This document shows, one piece after another, positions 33,993 to 42,331 of a stretch of DNA of 64,000 bases. The notes under the pieces were generated by a model. The model was given only the letters and a program-made list of their open reading frames with translations, did no database searches and was not told where the DNA came from. This DNA comes from Bog-756 sp963737625 (GTDB taxonomy: Bacteria; Actinomycetota; Acidimicrobiia; Acidimicrobiales; RAAP-2): NCBI GenBank assembly GCA_963737625.1, contig CAVTTK010000003.1, positions 186,001 to 250,000 of the forward strand, given 5' to 3'. Position numbers and translations under genes: made by a program. Position 1 is the first letter of the stretch, and every line of letters starts with the position of its first letter.

Positions 33993-34612
33993 CGGGGATC
34001 GGCACGGTGCCCCCGGCGTTCGAAGCGTGGGAGCGTCGACGTTCCACCGGTATCCCGCAGCCCGTGGAGGAATCGGACGGGCAAGCGGGAATCCCGCCGG
34101 CGGTTCCCGAAATCCACAAAGTGTTCACTTGATTAGTCGGGCCCCGGGCGCGAACGTAGAAAAGAGGTGACGAAGGGTGCGTGGAGCTTCACTGAGCGCC
34201 CTCAGGAGGATGGAAATGCTGACTCTGGATTTCGCGCTATTCGGCGCGCCCGGTGGGCCCCGATGCTCCGGAGGGTGGTAGCTGTGGCCACGCTGCGATC
34301 CCTCTCCGGCGACACCGTGAGGGGGATCCTCTCGGTCGGGTTGCGCTCGGTTGCCGCTGTGGAGACCCTGCTGGTGGCCGTGTTGTTCCACGATGAATTC
34401 GGCCGCACCGAGGACTCCTGAGGCGACCCCGGGGGCCCGGTGCCCGCGACGGTACAGCGCCGAGTCGGAGAGAGCGACTCCACCGGGGGCCGCAGGTGGA
34501 CGGTGTCTCGGTCCTCGGCCGAGGCGGCCGGGCCGAAGCGCTCGATGAGGTCTTCCCGAGACCCGACGATCAGCCCGGGGACCCGATAGTCAGAAGCCGC
34601 CGACCGGCCAGT
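33993..34612. other. 620-nt gap with possible small frames only
   Basis: No strong gene. An AGGAGG ribosome site precedes an ATG at 34216 that encodes only 21 residues (MLTLDFALFGAPGGPRCSGG, then W). Its end overlaps, in another frame, an ATG at 34263 opening 52 residues to 34421 with high third-position GC (LRRVVAVATLRSLSGDTVRG...). Together they could be a leader peptide and a small protein, but no family supports this. Confidence 0.3.
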
Positions 34613-34996
34613 TCATCCGACGGCGTTCTCCTCCGCCGTCGGGGACGCGGGCAATCCGGCGGCCATGATCCCATCCTGGGTTGAGGCCTGAACCGACCCG
34701 AGGTGCCGACGAATCTGCACCACCATGGTGTCGATCTGGTCCCAGTCGACCGCCGACGCCCACGCTCCACAGGAGCAGTCGGAGCGGATCTGCTGGTCAC
34801 CTACGTCCATGCGAATTTCGTGGCGTCTCGGTGGGTCCGAGGGTGGCGGCAATTCCGGCGCACCCGGGCCGACCGGCATCTCCTCCCGGGGCTGCTTCGG
34901 GAGCCCATTGACCACGCGGAACTGCACCGCCAACTCGGGATCAATGATGTCGAGTGCGTCGGCCGTCTCCTCCAAGATGAGGAACCGTTCACCCAT
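34613..34996 (-). CDS. Hypothetical protein, 127 aa
   Basis: GERFLILEETADALDIIDPELAVQFRV opens the protein, followed by a Pro-rich linker and IRSDCSCGAWASAVDWDQI with IDTMVVQIRRHLG. The CSCGAW motif resembles short zinc-less recognition modules, but I recognise no family. Lies 102 nt downstream of the LigD polymerase gene on the same strand, so it could be cotranscribed with the end-joining genes. ATG 34996 is preferred over 35080. Confidence 0.5.
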   Translation of the reverse strand: MGERFLILEETADALDIIDPELAVQFRVVNGLPKQPREEMPVGPGAPELPPPSDPPRRHEIRMDVGDQQIRSDCSCGAWASAVDWDQIDTMVVQIRRHLGSVQASTQDGIMAAGLPASPTAEENAVG

Positions 34997-35098
34997 TGCG
35001 CTCACCGCTGCCTCCTTGAAGCGAGTCCTGCGACCCTGACCCGACATCCCGAGCATACGGGTCCGATTTGCCCTGGACAAGGGTGTCTTCCCTGCGGA

Positions 35099-35995
35099 TC
35101 ACACCGCGGCGAACAGGTCCCCTACGCGGTCGATCCGCTCGAGCACGAGATCGGACGTGAAGCGGAGGTCCCCCGGATCACCGCTCCGGGCGCAGGCATC
35201 AACCTCGTCCCAGGTGATGGGAGTCGAGACCGTCGGCTCCTCTCTGGCCCGCAGGGAGTACGCGGCCACCGTGGTCTTGGCCGGATGGTTCTGGCTCCAG
35301 TCGATGAGGACCTTGTCGGCACGGAGGTTCTTGCGCATGTTGGAGACCACCAGGTCGGGGTGCTCCTGTTCCAGCTGCACGGCGACCCCATGGGCCCGTT
35401 CACGGATCCGGTCCCACGTCGGTCGGCCGGTGAGCGGGACGTAGAGCTGGAGACCCTTGGAGCCGCTGGTCTTCGGCCAACAGCCGGAACGACCCTCGTC
35501 CAGGACCTCGGCCACGTGTCTGGCCACGAGGCAGCACTCGACGATGGAGGTTCCCTCCCCCGGATCGAGGTCGAACACCATGTGATCCGGTGGGGCCGGA
35601 AGGACACGCCTCCGGCCCACGTGCCACAAGGGGACGTGGAGCTCGATGGCGGCCAAGTTGGCCACCCACACCAGGGTGGGGCGATCGCACACCACGGGGT
35701 AGTCCACCGGATCGCCCTTGGCTGAGGATGGGACGGCCTGGTGATGCACCCATGGAGGAGCATGGTCGGGCAGGTGCTTCTCGAAGAAGAACGTGTGGCC
35801 GATCCCGTTGGGATAGCGCTTCATGGTCAGGGGCCGGTCCATCACGTGGGCCAGCATGACGTCGGCCACACGGGCGTAGTAGTCGATCACCTGACCCTTG
35901 GTGAATCCACTGGCCGGGTACAGGACCTTTTCCAGATTGGACACCGTGAGCTCTCGCCCGTCCACGGTCGTCCGCACGGCACCCTCAGGGCTCAC
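35099..35995 (-). CDS. ligD-POL: LigD-type NHEJ polymerase domain (AEP primase-polymerase)
   Basis: 298 residues. Archaeo-eukaryotic primase fold: VDGRELTVSNLEKVLYP, FFFEKHLPDHAPPW, metal-binding DLD in HMVFDLDPGEGTS, template/nucleotide loop PKTSGSKGLQLYVPL and the third acidic residue in VLIDWSQNHPAKT. It adds nucleotides, preferably ribonucleotides in characterised homologues, at broken ends. GTG 35995 overlaps the upstream ligase gene by 11 nt, so the two form one operon. In many bacteria these are domains of one LigD; here they are separate. Confidence 0.93.
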   Translation of the reverse strand: MSPEGAVRTTVDGRELTVSNLEKVLYPASGFTKGQVIDYYARVADVMLAHVMDRPLTMKRYPNGIGHTFFFEKHLPDHAPPWVHHQAVPSSAKGDPVDYPVVCDRPTLVWVANLAAIELHVPLWHVGRRRVLPAPPDHMVFDLDPGEGTSIVECCLVARHVAEVLDEGRSGCWPKTSGSKGLQLYVPLTGRPTWDRIRERAHGVAVQLEQEHPDLVVSNMRKNLRADKVLIDWSQNHPAKTTVAAYSLRAREEPTVSTPITWDEVDACARSGDPGDLRFTSDLVLERIDRVGDLFAAV

Positions 35996-37436
35996 GGTGC
36001 ACGTCCTCTTTCGCCTTGTCGGGCCGGAGGCCCCTCCACACCGGATGGCGCAGGTGCCCGTCGGGGGTCCATTCGCCGTAGCGCACCTCACCCACCAGCT
36101 TGGGGGTCACCCATGTGGCGCCCGTCTCCGCCGCCGGGGGCAGCCGTTCGTCGAATGGGCTGGTGACGCGCACCATCCGCTTCAGATGCGATGCCAGCTC
36201 GGCACGGGAGCGGTCGGAGAACCCTGTCCCCACCTTGCCCACGAACGTCAGCCTCCTCGGTTCGGTGGAAGGAACTCCGAGCAGCAGGGCACCGAAGTCA
36301 CCTCGACGACTTCCCTGTCCCTCGGTGAAGCCACCGATGACCACCTCCTGCACGTGCTCGTTCTTCACCTTGATCCAGTCGCTGCTCCGTCGACCGGCCT
36401 GATAGGAGCTCGCACGGCGTTTGGCCACCACTCCCTCCATGCCCAGGTCCACCGCGGCCCGGAAGACCCGCTCCCCGTCGTCGGACCTGAAGGAAGGAGT
36501 GACCGCCCACCCCGGGGCCCCGATGCCCAGATCCTCCAGGGCGGCACGTCGATGGTCATAGCCCAGTCCGACCAGCGACGTGCCGTCCAGGTGCAGGAGG
36601 TCGAAGAGCACCACGCTGACCGGATGGGATTGGGCGCCCTTCCGGACGCTGGCCGGTGAGCTGGCGTGCATCCGGTGCTGCAGCTGGGTGAACGACGGTC
36701 TCCCCTCAGCATCGAGCACCACGAGCTCCCCGTCGAACAACGCCTGATGCGATCCCATGGCCTCGCCGAACGCCCGCAGCTCGGGAAAGGAGCTGGTGAT
36801 GTCCTTCTCATTGCGGCTCACGGCCCGCGGCCGGCCGCCGTCGATCCACAACAGGACCCGCATGCCGTCCCATTTGAACTCGTAGGCCCACTCTCCGTCG
36901 TCCGGCGGCAGCCGGCCCGGCGTGGCCAGCATCGGTTGCATCCGGGCCGGGAGTGGCGCAAACCCTTCCGGGGCCGGGTCCATGCGGTGGATCATCCAGT
37001 TCTTCCCTCGGGTCGGGAACAGGACGTACCGGCCGTTCGCCCGGGCCCCGTGCAGCACGACCATGATCTCCCGTGGGCGCCATTTCTCGCACTCGTAGTA
37101 GCCATGGTCCCAGATCGACACCGTGCCGGCGCCGTACTCACCCCGGGGGATGGTGCCGCTGAACGTCCCGTACTCCAGGGGATGATCCTCGACCCGGACC
37201 GCCAGGTGGTTCTGGTCCGGGGAGACCGGCAGACCCTTGGGAAGGGCCCAGGAGGCCAGCACACCGTCGCGCTCCAGGCGGAAGTCCCAGTGCAGGCTCG
37301 AGGCATGGTGCTCTTGGACCACGAAGACCGGATTTCTCCCCCGTTCCGCCGTCGGGGCCACACCATCCGGGAGGGGCTCAGGCGTTCGCCCCGGTCGTCG
37401 CTTCTCTCGGTAGCTGGCGAGTGACCCTGCGCTCAC
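35985..37436 (-). CDS. ligD: LigD 3'-phosphoesterase-ATP-dependent DNA ligase
   Basis: 483 residues. Residues about 30-160 are the phosphoesterase domain; His 43, His 49, Asp 51, Arg 53, His 85 and Tyr 89 line up one residue offset from the known P. aeruginosa LigD catalytic set (42, 48, 50, 52, 84, 88). Residues about 165-480 are the ligase, with motif I EFKWDGMR (Lys 188) and GEVRYGEWTPDGHLRHPVWRG in the OB domain. It trims 3' phosphates and seals ends held by Ku. GTG start; TAGACA stands 6 nt before it. First gene of the operon with the polymerase. Confidence 0.95.
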   Translation of the reverse strand: MSAGSLASYREKRRPGRTPEPLPDGVAPTAERGRNPVFVVQEHHASSLHWDFRLERDGVLASWALPKGLPVSPDQNHLAVRVEDHPLEYGTFSGTIPRGEYGAGTVSIWDHGYYECEKWRPREIMVVLHGARANGRYVLFPTRGKNWMIHRMDPAPEGFAPLPARMQPMLATPGRLPPDDGEWAYEFKWDGMRVLLWIDGGRPRAVSRNEKDITSSFPELRAFGEAMGSHQALFDGELVVLDAEGRPSFTQLQHRMHASSPASVRKGAQSHPVSVVLFDLLHLDGTSLVGLGYDHRRAALEDLGIGAPGWAVTPSFRSDDGERVFRAAVDLGMEGVVAKRRASSYQAGRRSSDWIKVKNEHVQEVVIGGFTEGQGSRRGDFGALLLGVPSTEPRRLTFVGKVGTGFSDRSRAELASHLKRMVRVTSPFDERLPPAAETGATWVTPKLVGEVRYGEWTPDGHLRHPVWRGLRPDKAKEDVHREP

Positions 37437-37542
37437 AGGACATGTCTACCCTTCTTCACGACGGCCCACGCCGCCGGATTGAGCCGCCGCTCCCCATTGG
37501 GGCCGGCCGGGCGCCCGGCGACGGGCCCGAAGCCCGGAGGGG

Positions 37543-37953
37543 CTAGGAGGAGCGCAATTGGCGGATGTCGGGCGCAGTCCTGCGGACGTGCTGGAGGACC
37601 GGTCGCACCAGGGCCCCGGCCACGATGGTGTCCGCGTGGCACGCCTGATGCGCCGCGGCCCGTTCGACGAGATTCCCCAGGTAGATCGCCAGATTCAACA
37701 GGCCAAGGCGTTCGCAGCGGCCGGCGAAGGGAATCGGTTCGATGGAGACGTCCATATCGGCGGCCTCGAGCACGGCCTGCCGGATGGCCCACATCTGGCC
37801 GATGGCCTCATCGACCTCGGTGTCGCACATCTGCATATGGGCAGAAAGTCCCAGCTCAAGGGCAAGATCGGCCTGGGTCATCCCTGCCGGCACCAGCACA
37901 GGCAGGCTCCGGAGCACGGCGGAGGCGAACTCGGAGGTCTCAGGCTTGCTCAC
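37543..37953 (-). CDS. Hypothetical helical protein beside ku
   Basis: 136 residues, helical: MTQADLALELGLSAHMQMCD (residues 25-44), EVDEAIGQMWAIRQAVLEAAD and LLNLAIYLGNLVERAAAHQACH. The first helices resemble the start of an XRE helix-turn-helix, but the second recognition helix is not evident. No family recognised. It is divergent from ku with 68 nt between starts and lies between ku and ligD, so a regulatory or accessory role in end joining is possible. Confidence 0.5.
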   Translation of the reverse strand: MSKPETSEFASAVLRSLPVLVPAGMTQADLALELGLSAHMQMCDTEVDEAIGQMWAIRQAVLEAADMDVSIEPIPFAGRCERLGLLNLAIYLGNLVERAAAHQACHADTIVAGALVRPVLQHVRRTAPDIRQLRSS

Positions 37954-38021
37954 GACCTCAGTGTGACAAAGGGGTGTATCAGGGGTGGTGGATAGCCCTT
38001 GACCTGGGTAATGATATCTCC

Positions 38022-38936
38022 ATGCCTAGAACCATCTGGAAGGGCGCCCTCAACTTCGGACTGGTCAATGTCCCGGTCGGGCTGTACTCGGCCACACAGG
38101 ACAAGACGGTCCACTTCAATCAGTTCGAAGAGGGAACGTCGGACAGGATCCGCTACAAGAAGGTGAACGAGCGGACGGGTGCCGAGGTGCCGGCAGCCAG
38201 GATCGTCAAGGGGTACGACCTCGGCGGCGGGGAGTACGTCCTGCTCACCGAGGATGAGCTCGACGCGGCGGAGCCCGAGAAATCCAAGCTGATCGAGATC
38301 ACCGATTTCGTGGATCTCGATCAGATCGATCCGATCTACTACCGGTCCACCTACTACCTCGCCCCTGAAGGAGAGGCCGCCAACAAGGCCTACGCCCTGC
38401 TGCGCCAGGTCATGCTGGAGGCCAACAAGGTGGCCATCGGGACCGTGGTGATGAGGAACAAGGAGTATCCGGTGGCCATCCGTCCCGATGACGATGTCCT
38501 GAAGCTCGAAACCATGTACTTCGCCGACGAGATCCGATCGCCGACCAAGGATCTCCCCGAGCTACCCAGCACGGACGCCGTGACCGACCGAGAGGTGCAG
38601 ATGGCGGGCCTCCTGCTCGAGTCGATGGAGAGCGACTGGGATCCGGACAAGTACCAGGACACGCACCGGATCCAGCTGGAAGCCATCATCGAGGCCAAGC
38701 GTCAGGGCAATGAGATCGTCACCGGGGTGGATGCGGAACCGCCGTCGACCAAGGTCGTGGACCTGATGGAGGTACTCAGCGCCAGCATCGACTCGGTGAA
38801 GGCCGGTCGAGAGCCGGCGAAGAAGCCCGCCGCCCGGACACCGACGAAGCCGGTCGCCGCCAAGCGGCCGTCGCCGATCAAGAAGGCGGCCAAGGCGGCC
38901 AAGCCGAAGGCCCCGGCCCGTCGAAAGGCCTCGTAG
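38022..38936 (+). CDS. ku: Non-homologous end-joining protein Ku
   Basis: 304 residues. The bacterial Ku core is complete: RTIWKGALNFGLVNVPVGLY at the start, HFNQFEEGTSDRIRYKKVN, VDLDQIDPIYYRSTYYLAP and the conserved LETMYFADEIR. The C-terminal 50 residues are a Lys/Ala/Pro-rich tail (KKAAKAAKPKAPARRKAS), typical of actinobacterial Ku and used in DNA binding or threading. It forms a ring dimer on double-strand ends and recruits LigD. ATG 38022 is used; the open frame upstream overlaps the divergent gene. Confidence 0.97.
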   Translation: MPRTIWKGALNFGLVNVPVGLYSATQDKTVHFNQFEEGTSDRIRYKKVNERTGAEVPAARIVKGYDLGGGEYVLLTEDELDAAEPEKSKLIEITDFVDLDQIDPIYYRSTYYLAPEGEAANKAYALLRQVMLEANKVAIGTVVMRNKEYPVAIRPDDDVLKLETMYFADEIRSPTKDLPELPSTDAVTDREVQMAGLLLESMESDWDPDKYQDTHRIQLEAIIEAKRQGNEIVTGVDAEPPSTKVVDLMEVLSASIDSVKAGREPAKKPAARTPTKPVAAKRPSPIKKAAKAAKPKAPARRKAS

Positions 38937-39094
38937 CCGGTGCGGGTCTTCGGCATCTGAACCGGACCGGCCCACCCTCGAAGGAGCGAGCCGGGTCCGG
39001 GGGACGGGACGGCCGAAGGCCCGGGCCAGACGAATCCCCAGTCCCTCCGCCGCAGCCACCCTCACTCGCCCGGAGACTCAGTCGCCCGTGAGAC

Positions 39095-39532
39095 TCAGTC
39101 GCCCATCAGATACTGGGGCCCTGCACCCATGGTGGCAGCCACGTCACCGGGGTTGGCCAATGCACAGGTGCGCAGCGACAGACAGCCGCAGCCGATGCAG
39201 GTCGACAGGCCGCTCTGCAGCGCCTCGAGGAGGGTGATGCGCTGTTCGATCCGATCCTGCCATCCTGCGGTGAGGCGTTCCCAGTCCCGCCGGGTGGGAG
39301 CGTGGTCCACCGGAAGCACCGCCAGCGCGGTGACGATCTCCTCCAGCGTCAGCCCCACCCGCTGGGCGATCCGGATGAAGGCGATCCGCCGAAGCACGTC
39401 CCGCCGGAACCGACGTTGGCCGCTCTCGGTGCGTCCGGCGTGGATGAGCCCCTGGCGCTCGTAGAAGCGGATGGCCGAGGCGGCCAGCCCGCTGCGCTCG
39501 GCCACCTCGCCGATGGTGAGCATCTTCTCCAT
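39095..39532 (-). CDS. soxR: SoxR-type redox-sensing MerR regulator
   Basis: 145 residues. MerR helix-turn-helix: MLTIGEVAERSGLAASAIRF, then FYERQGLIHAGRTESGQRRF. The dimerisation helix is followed by CIGCGCLSLRTC, which is the C-x2-C-x-C-x5-C [2Fe-2S] cluster site of SoxR. It should respond to redox-cycling compounds by oxidation of the cluster. The start is divergent from the SDR gene; an operator with 9-bp arms lies between them. Outside enteric bacteria SoxR usually controls a few neighbouring oxidoreductase or efflux genes. Confidence 0.93.
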   Translation of the reverse strand: MEKMLTIGEVAERSGLAASAIRFYERQGLIHAGRTESGQRRFRRDVLRRIAFIRIAQRVGLTLEEIVTALAVLPVDHAPTRRDWERLTAGWQDRIEQRITLLEALQSGLSTCIGCGCLSLRTCALANPGDVAATMGAGPQYLMGD

Positions 39533-39556
39533 CCCGAAACCTCCCGAAAGAATCCC

Positions 39557-39587
39557 TTGACTTAAACATTAGTTTAAGTCTTACGCT
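39557..39587 (+). promoter_or_regulatory. SoxR operator-promoter with 19-bp spacer
   Basis: TTGACT (39557-39562), a 19-nt spacer and TACGCT (39582-39587). Within it lies a perfect inverted repeat, 39559-39580, with arms GACTTAAAC and GTTTAAGTC around ATTA. The over-long spacer with a central dyad is the defining MerR-family promoter design, in which the activator underwinds DNA. It faces the SDR gene at 39632. Confidence 0.88.
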
Positions 39588-39631
39588 GAGCCTGCGGGCG
39601 CACGAGGCGCCATCGAAACGGGAGGTGGAGT

Positions 39632-40327
39632 ATGCCGGTGGCTGTCATTACCGGGGGGACCCGGGGATTCGGGCGGGCCCTGGCCATCGACCTGGTCCGG
39701 GATGGTTGGAGCGTGATCGTCGACGGACGGGACCCGGCCGCGTGGCGGGACATGGCCGACCGGCTGAACGGCCTGGGAGGGCGTTCGGAGCTGGTGGCCG
39801 GCGATGTGCGGTCGCCCGGCCACCGGGCCGCGCTCGTCGCATCGGCGTGGCGTTTCGGCTCCTTGGATCTGCTGGTCAACAACGCCAGCACCCTGGGGCC
39901 GAGCCCGTTGCCGAGACTCGAGCACTATCCCCTGGCCGAGCTGAGAGACGTGTACGACGTGAACGTCCTGGCCCCATTGGCTCTGGTCCAGGAGGCACTG
40001 CCCCTGCTCCGACGCTCACGGGGCACGATCGTCTCACTGTCCTCGGACGCCGCCGTCGAAGGCTACGAGGGCTGGGGCGGCTACGGCTCGTCCAAAGCCG
40101 CCCTCGACCAGCTCCACACGGTATTGGCGGCCGAGGAGCCGCAGCTGCACGTCTACCAGTTCGACCCGGGGGACATGCGGACGGCGATGCACCAGGACGC
40201 CTTTCCGGGCCAGAACATCTCCGACCGGCCGGAGCCGGAGTCGGTGGTGGCACCGTTGCGGGCACTGCTCGAGTCCGGTGCACCGAGTGGCCGCTACCGG
40301 GCCGAGGCGTGGGTGATGCAGCCATGA
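39632..40327 (+). CDS. Short-chain dehydrogenase/reductase (SDR)
   Basis: 231 residues. Cofactor motif TGGTRGFGRA, Asn of LLVNNAS, Ser of VSLSSDAA and the Tyr-x3-Lys of YGSSKAALD are all present, so it should be active with NAD(P)H. Substrate unknown. It is the first gene after the SoxR-controlled promoter and its stop overlaps the next ATG in ATGA. Probably part of a response to redox-active compounds such as quinones; this is inferred from the regulator. Confidence 0.92.
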   Translation: MPVAVITGGTRGFGRALAIDLVRDGWSVIVDGRDPAAWRDMADRLNGLGGRSELVAGDVRSPGHRAALVASAWRFGSLDLLVNNASTLGPSPLPRLEHYPLAELRDVYDVNVLAPLALVQEALPLLRRSRGTIVSLSSDAAVEGYEGWGGYGSSKAALDQLHTVLAAEEPQLHVYQFDPGDMRTAMHQDAFPGQNISDRPEPESVVAPLRALLESGAPSGRYRAEAWVMQP

Positions 40328-41379
40328 CGGCGGGGACGGCGATGCCGGAGCGCTACACCTACGACCTGCCTGATGCACTCGAGGCCTCGGAGCCGCCCGA
40401 GGCCCGGGGACTGACCCGGGATGCCGTCCGGATGCTGGTCTCCTACCGGGGGACCGGAGCCATCGTGCCCAGTTCCTTCGTCTTCCTACCGCGGTTCCTG
40501 GAACCCGGCGATCTCCTGGTCATCAACACGTCGGGCACGCTGCCGGCCGCTCTCGATGCGGTCGCCGAGGACGGGATGGCCGCGGTCATCCACCTGTCCA
40601 CCCAGTTGGAGGGGTCCCGGTGGGTGGTCGAGCCCCGCCGGATCGCCGGCCACACCACCGAGCGGTGGACCGGGCCGCCACCGCCACGTCACTTCCGACT
40701 GGCCGGCGGTGCGACGGCCACCCTCGAGCAGCCGTACGGAGAACGGGGGCGCCTGTGGATCGCCACGCTCGATCTCGGCATGCGCACCCTCAGCTGGCTG
40801 GCCGCCCACGGTCGCCCCATCCGCTACGGCTACGTCGATCGCCCGTGGCCCATCGAGATGTACCAGAACGTCTACGCCGCCAAGCCGGGGAGCGCCGAGA
40901 TGCCGAGTGCGGGTCGGCCGTTCACTCCCGAGGCCATCACGGCGCTCGTGGCCAAGGGCGTGGGTGTGACTCCGGTGGTGCTCCACACCGGCGTGGCGTC
41001 ACTGGAAGCCGACGAACTCCCCTATCCGGAGCGGATGACCGTGCCCCAGCCGACGGCCGAGTGGGTGAACGCCGCCCATCGTGGCGGTCACCGGGTGATC
41101 GCCGTGGGAACGACCGTGGTGCGGGCCCTGGAGACGGCGGGCGAGGACGACGGATCGGTGAGCCCCTACGACGGCTGGACCGACCGGGTGATCTCCCCCG
41201 ACGACGGCGTGCGCGTGGTGGACGGGATGATCACCGGGTGGCACGAGCCGGCCTCGTCCCACCTGTTGATGCTCGAGGCGATGGCCGGCCGACAACTCCT
41301 CCGATCCTCGTACGAGGCCGCCCTCACCCAGGGCTTCCGGTGGCACGAATTCGGCGACACCCACCTGATCCTGCCCTGA
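40324..41379 (+). CDS. QueA-like S-adenosylmethionine:tRNA ribosyltransferase-isomerase homologue
   Basis: 351 residues, normal QueA length. FVFLPRFLEPGDLLVINTSG resembles the QueA GDLLV-N-T segment, VVLHTGVASLEADELPYPERM corresponds to the conserved HVGxGTF-like loop in altered form, and HEPASSHLLMLEAMAG with SYEAALTQGFRWHEFGD matches the end of the family. QueA makes epoxyqueuosine in tRNA. No other queuosine gene is present here, and the core loop (TGV-ASL) differs from the usual GTF, so activity on tRNA is doubtful. Coupled by ATGA overlap to the SDR gene. Confidence 0.82.
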   Translation: MTAGTAMPERYTYDLPDALEASEPPEARGLTRDAVRMLVSYRGTGAIVPSSFVFLPRFLEPGDLLVINTSGTLPAALDAVAEDGMAAVIHLSTQLEGSRWVVEPRRIAGHTTERWTGPPPPRHFRLAGGATATLEQPYGERGRLWIATLDLGMRTLSWLAAHGRPIRYGYVDRPWPIEMYQNVYAAKPGSAEMPSAGRPFTPEAITALVAKGVGVTPVVLHTGVASLEADELPYPERMTVPQPTAEWVNAAHRGGHRVIAVGTTVVRALETAGEDDGSVSPYDGWTDRVISPDDGVRVVDGMITGWHEPASSHLLMLEAMAGRQLLRSSYEAALTQGFRWHEFGDTHLILP

Positions 41380-41433
41380 CCGCTGATGCCCGCCAGTCCC
41401 ACCGCCGGCCACCCGGGCTGCAAGACTCGGGGC

Positions 41434-42318
41434 ATGGAGGTACACCTCGTCGACGGGACCTATGAGCTGTTTCGCCAGTACTTCGGTCAGCCCTCGCGCC
41501 AGTCCGGGGACGGTCAGGAGATCGGTGCGGTCCGGGGCGTCCTGCTGTCCCTGTTGGGCATGATGGCCGACGGCGCCTCCCACGTCGGCGTGGCCACCGA
41601 CCATGTCGTCGAGTCGTTCCGCAACGAGCTGTGGCCCGGCTACAAGACCGGGGAGGGCATCGAGCCCGAGCTGCGCTCCCAGTTCGGGCTGCTGGAGACG
41701 GCGCTGGAGGCGCTGGGCATGGTGGTGTGGCCCATGGTGGAGCTCGAGGCCGACGACGCCCTGGCCTCGGCCGCCGCAGTGGCGGCCGAGGATCCCGCCG
41801 TCGACCGGGTGATCATCTGCACGCCCGACAAGGACCTGGCCCAGTGCGTCGTAGGCCAGCGGGTCGTCCAACTGGACCGGCGTAAGGAGGTGGTGACCGA
41901 CGAGGACGGGGTGTGGGCCAAGTTCGGGGTGGCCCCCCGGTCCATCCCCGACTGGCTGGCCCTGGTGGGCGACTCGGCCGACGGCTTCCCCGGACTCAGC
42001 GGGTGGGGCCGGCGCTCGGCCTCCGCGGTGCTGGCCCACTACGGGACCTTCGACGCGGTGCCCGACGACGTGGCCAGCTGGGATCCGGCCGTGCGGGACG
42101 GAGTCCGGGGTGCGGCGACCCTGGCGGCACGCCTGGCCGGGGAGCGGGACCGGGCCGAGCTGTTCCGGGACCTGGCCACCCTGCGGCGGGATCCCGACCT
42201 GCTCGACCGGGTCTCGACCCTCCGATGGACCGGACCGACCGACGGCTTCGGCGAGGTCTGCGAACTGCTGCGGGATCCGGGGCTGGCCGACCGGGCCCAC
42301 GCCGTGGCGGCCCGCTGA
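41434..42318 (+). CDS. 5'-3' exonuclease/FEN-like nuclease (PolA N-terminal-like, stand-alone)
   Basis: 294 residues. Conserved acidic metal ligands are in HLVDGTYELFR, ELEADDALASA, CTPDKDLAQCV and LVGDSADGFPG, followed by a helix-hairpin-helix (GWGRRSASAVLAHYGTF). This is the FEN/PolI 5'-nuclease fold without polymerase. It would cut 5' flaps or resect 5' strands. ATG 41434 is chosen; an AAGACT hexamer lies 6 nt upstream. It ends 14 nt from the convergent ligase gene and belongs to the second end-joining cluster. Confidence 0.9.
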   Translation: MEVHLVDGTYELFRQYFGQPSRQSGDGQEIGAVRGVLLSLLGMMADGASHVGVATDHVVESFRNELWPGYKTGEGIEPELRSQFGLLETALEALGMVVWPMVELEADDALASAAAVAAEDPAVDRVIICTPDKDLAQCVVGQRVVQLDRRKEVVTDEDGVWAKFGVAPRSIPDWLALVGDSADGFPGLSGWGRRSASAVLAHYGTFDAVPDDVASWDPAVRDGVRGAATLAARLAGERDRAELFRDLATLRRDPDLLDRVSTLRWTGPTDGFGEVCELLRDPGLADRAHAVAAR

Positions 42319-42331
42319 CCGACCGCACCGG

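Noticed and set aside
37479..38021. N-terminal extension of Ku
   Set aside because: Ku starts with RTIWKGALNFGLV in all recognised relatives; the upstream part is antisense to the hypothetical gene at 37543.
38022..38936. Lys/Ala-rich Ku tail as a low-complexity frameshift artefact
   Set aside because: Basic KPA-type tails are normal in actinobacterial Ku and the frame remains consistent to the stop.
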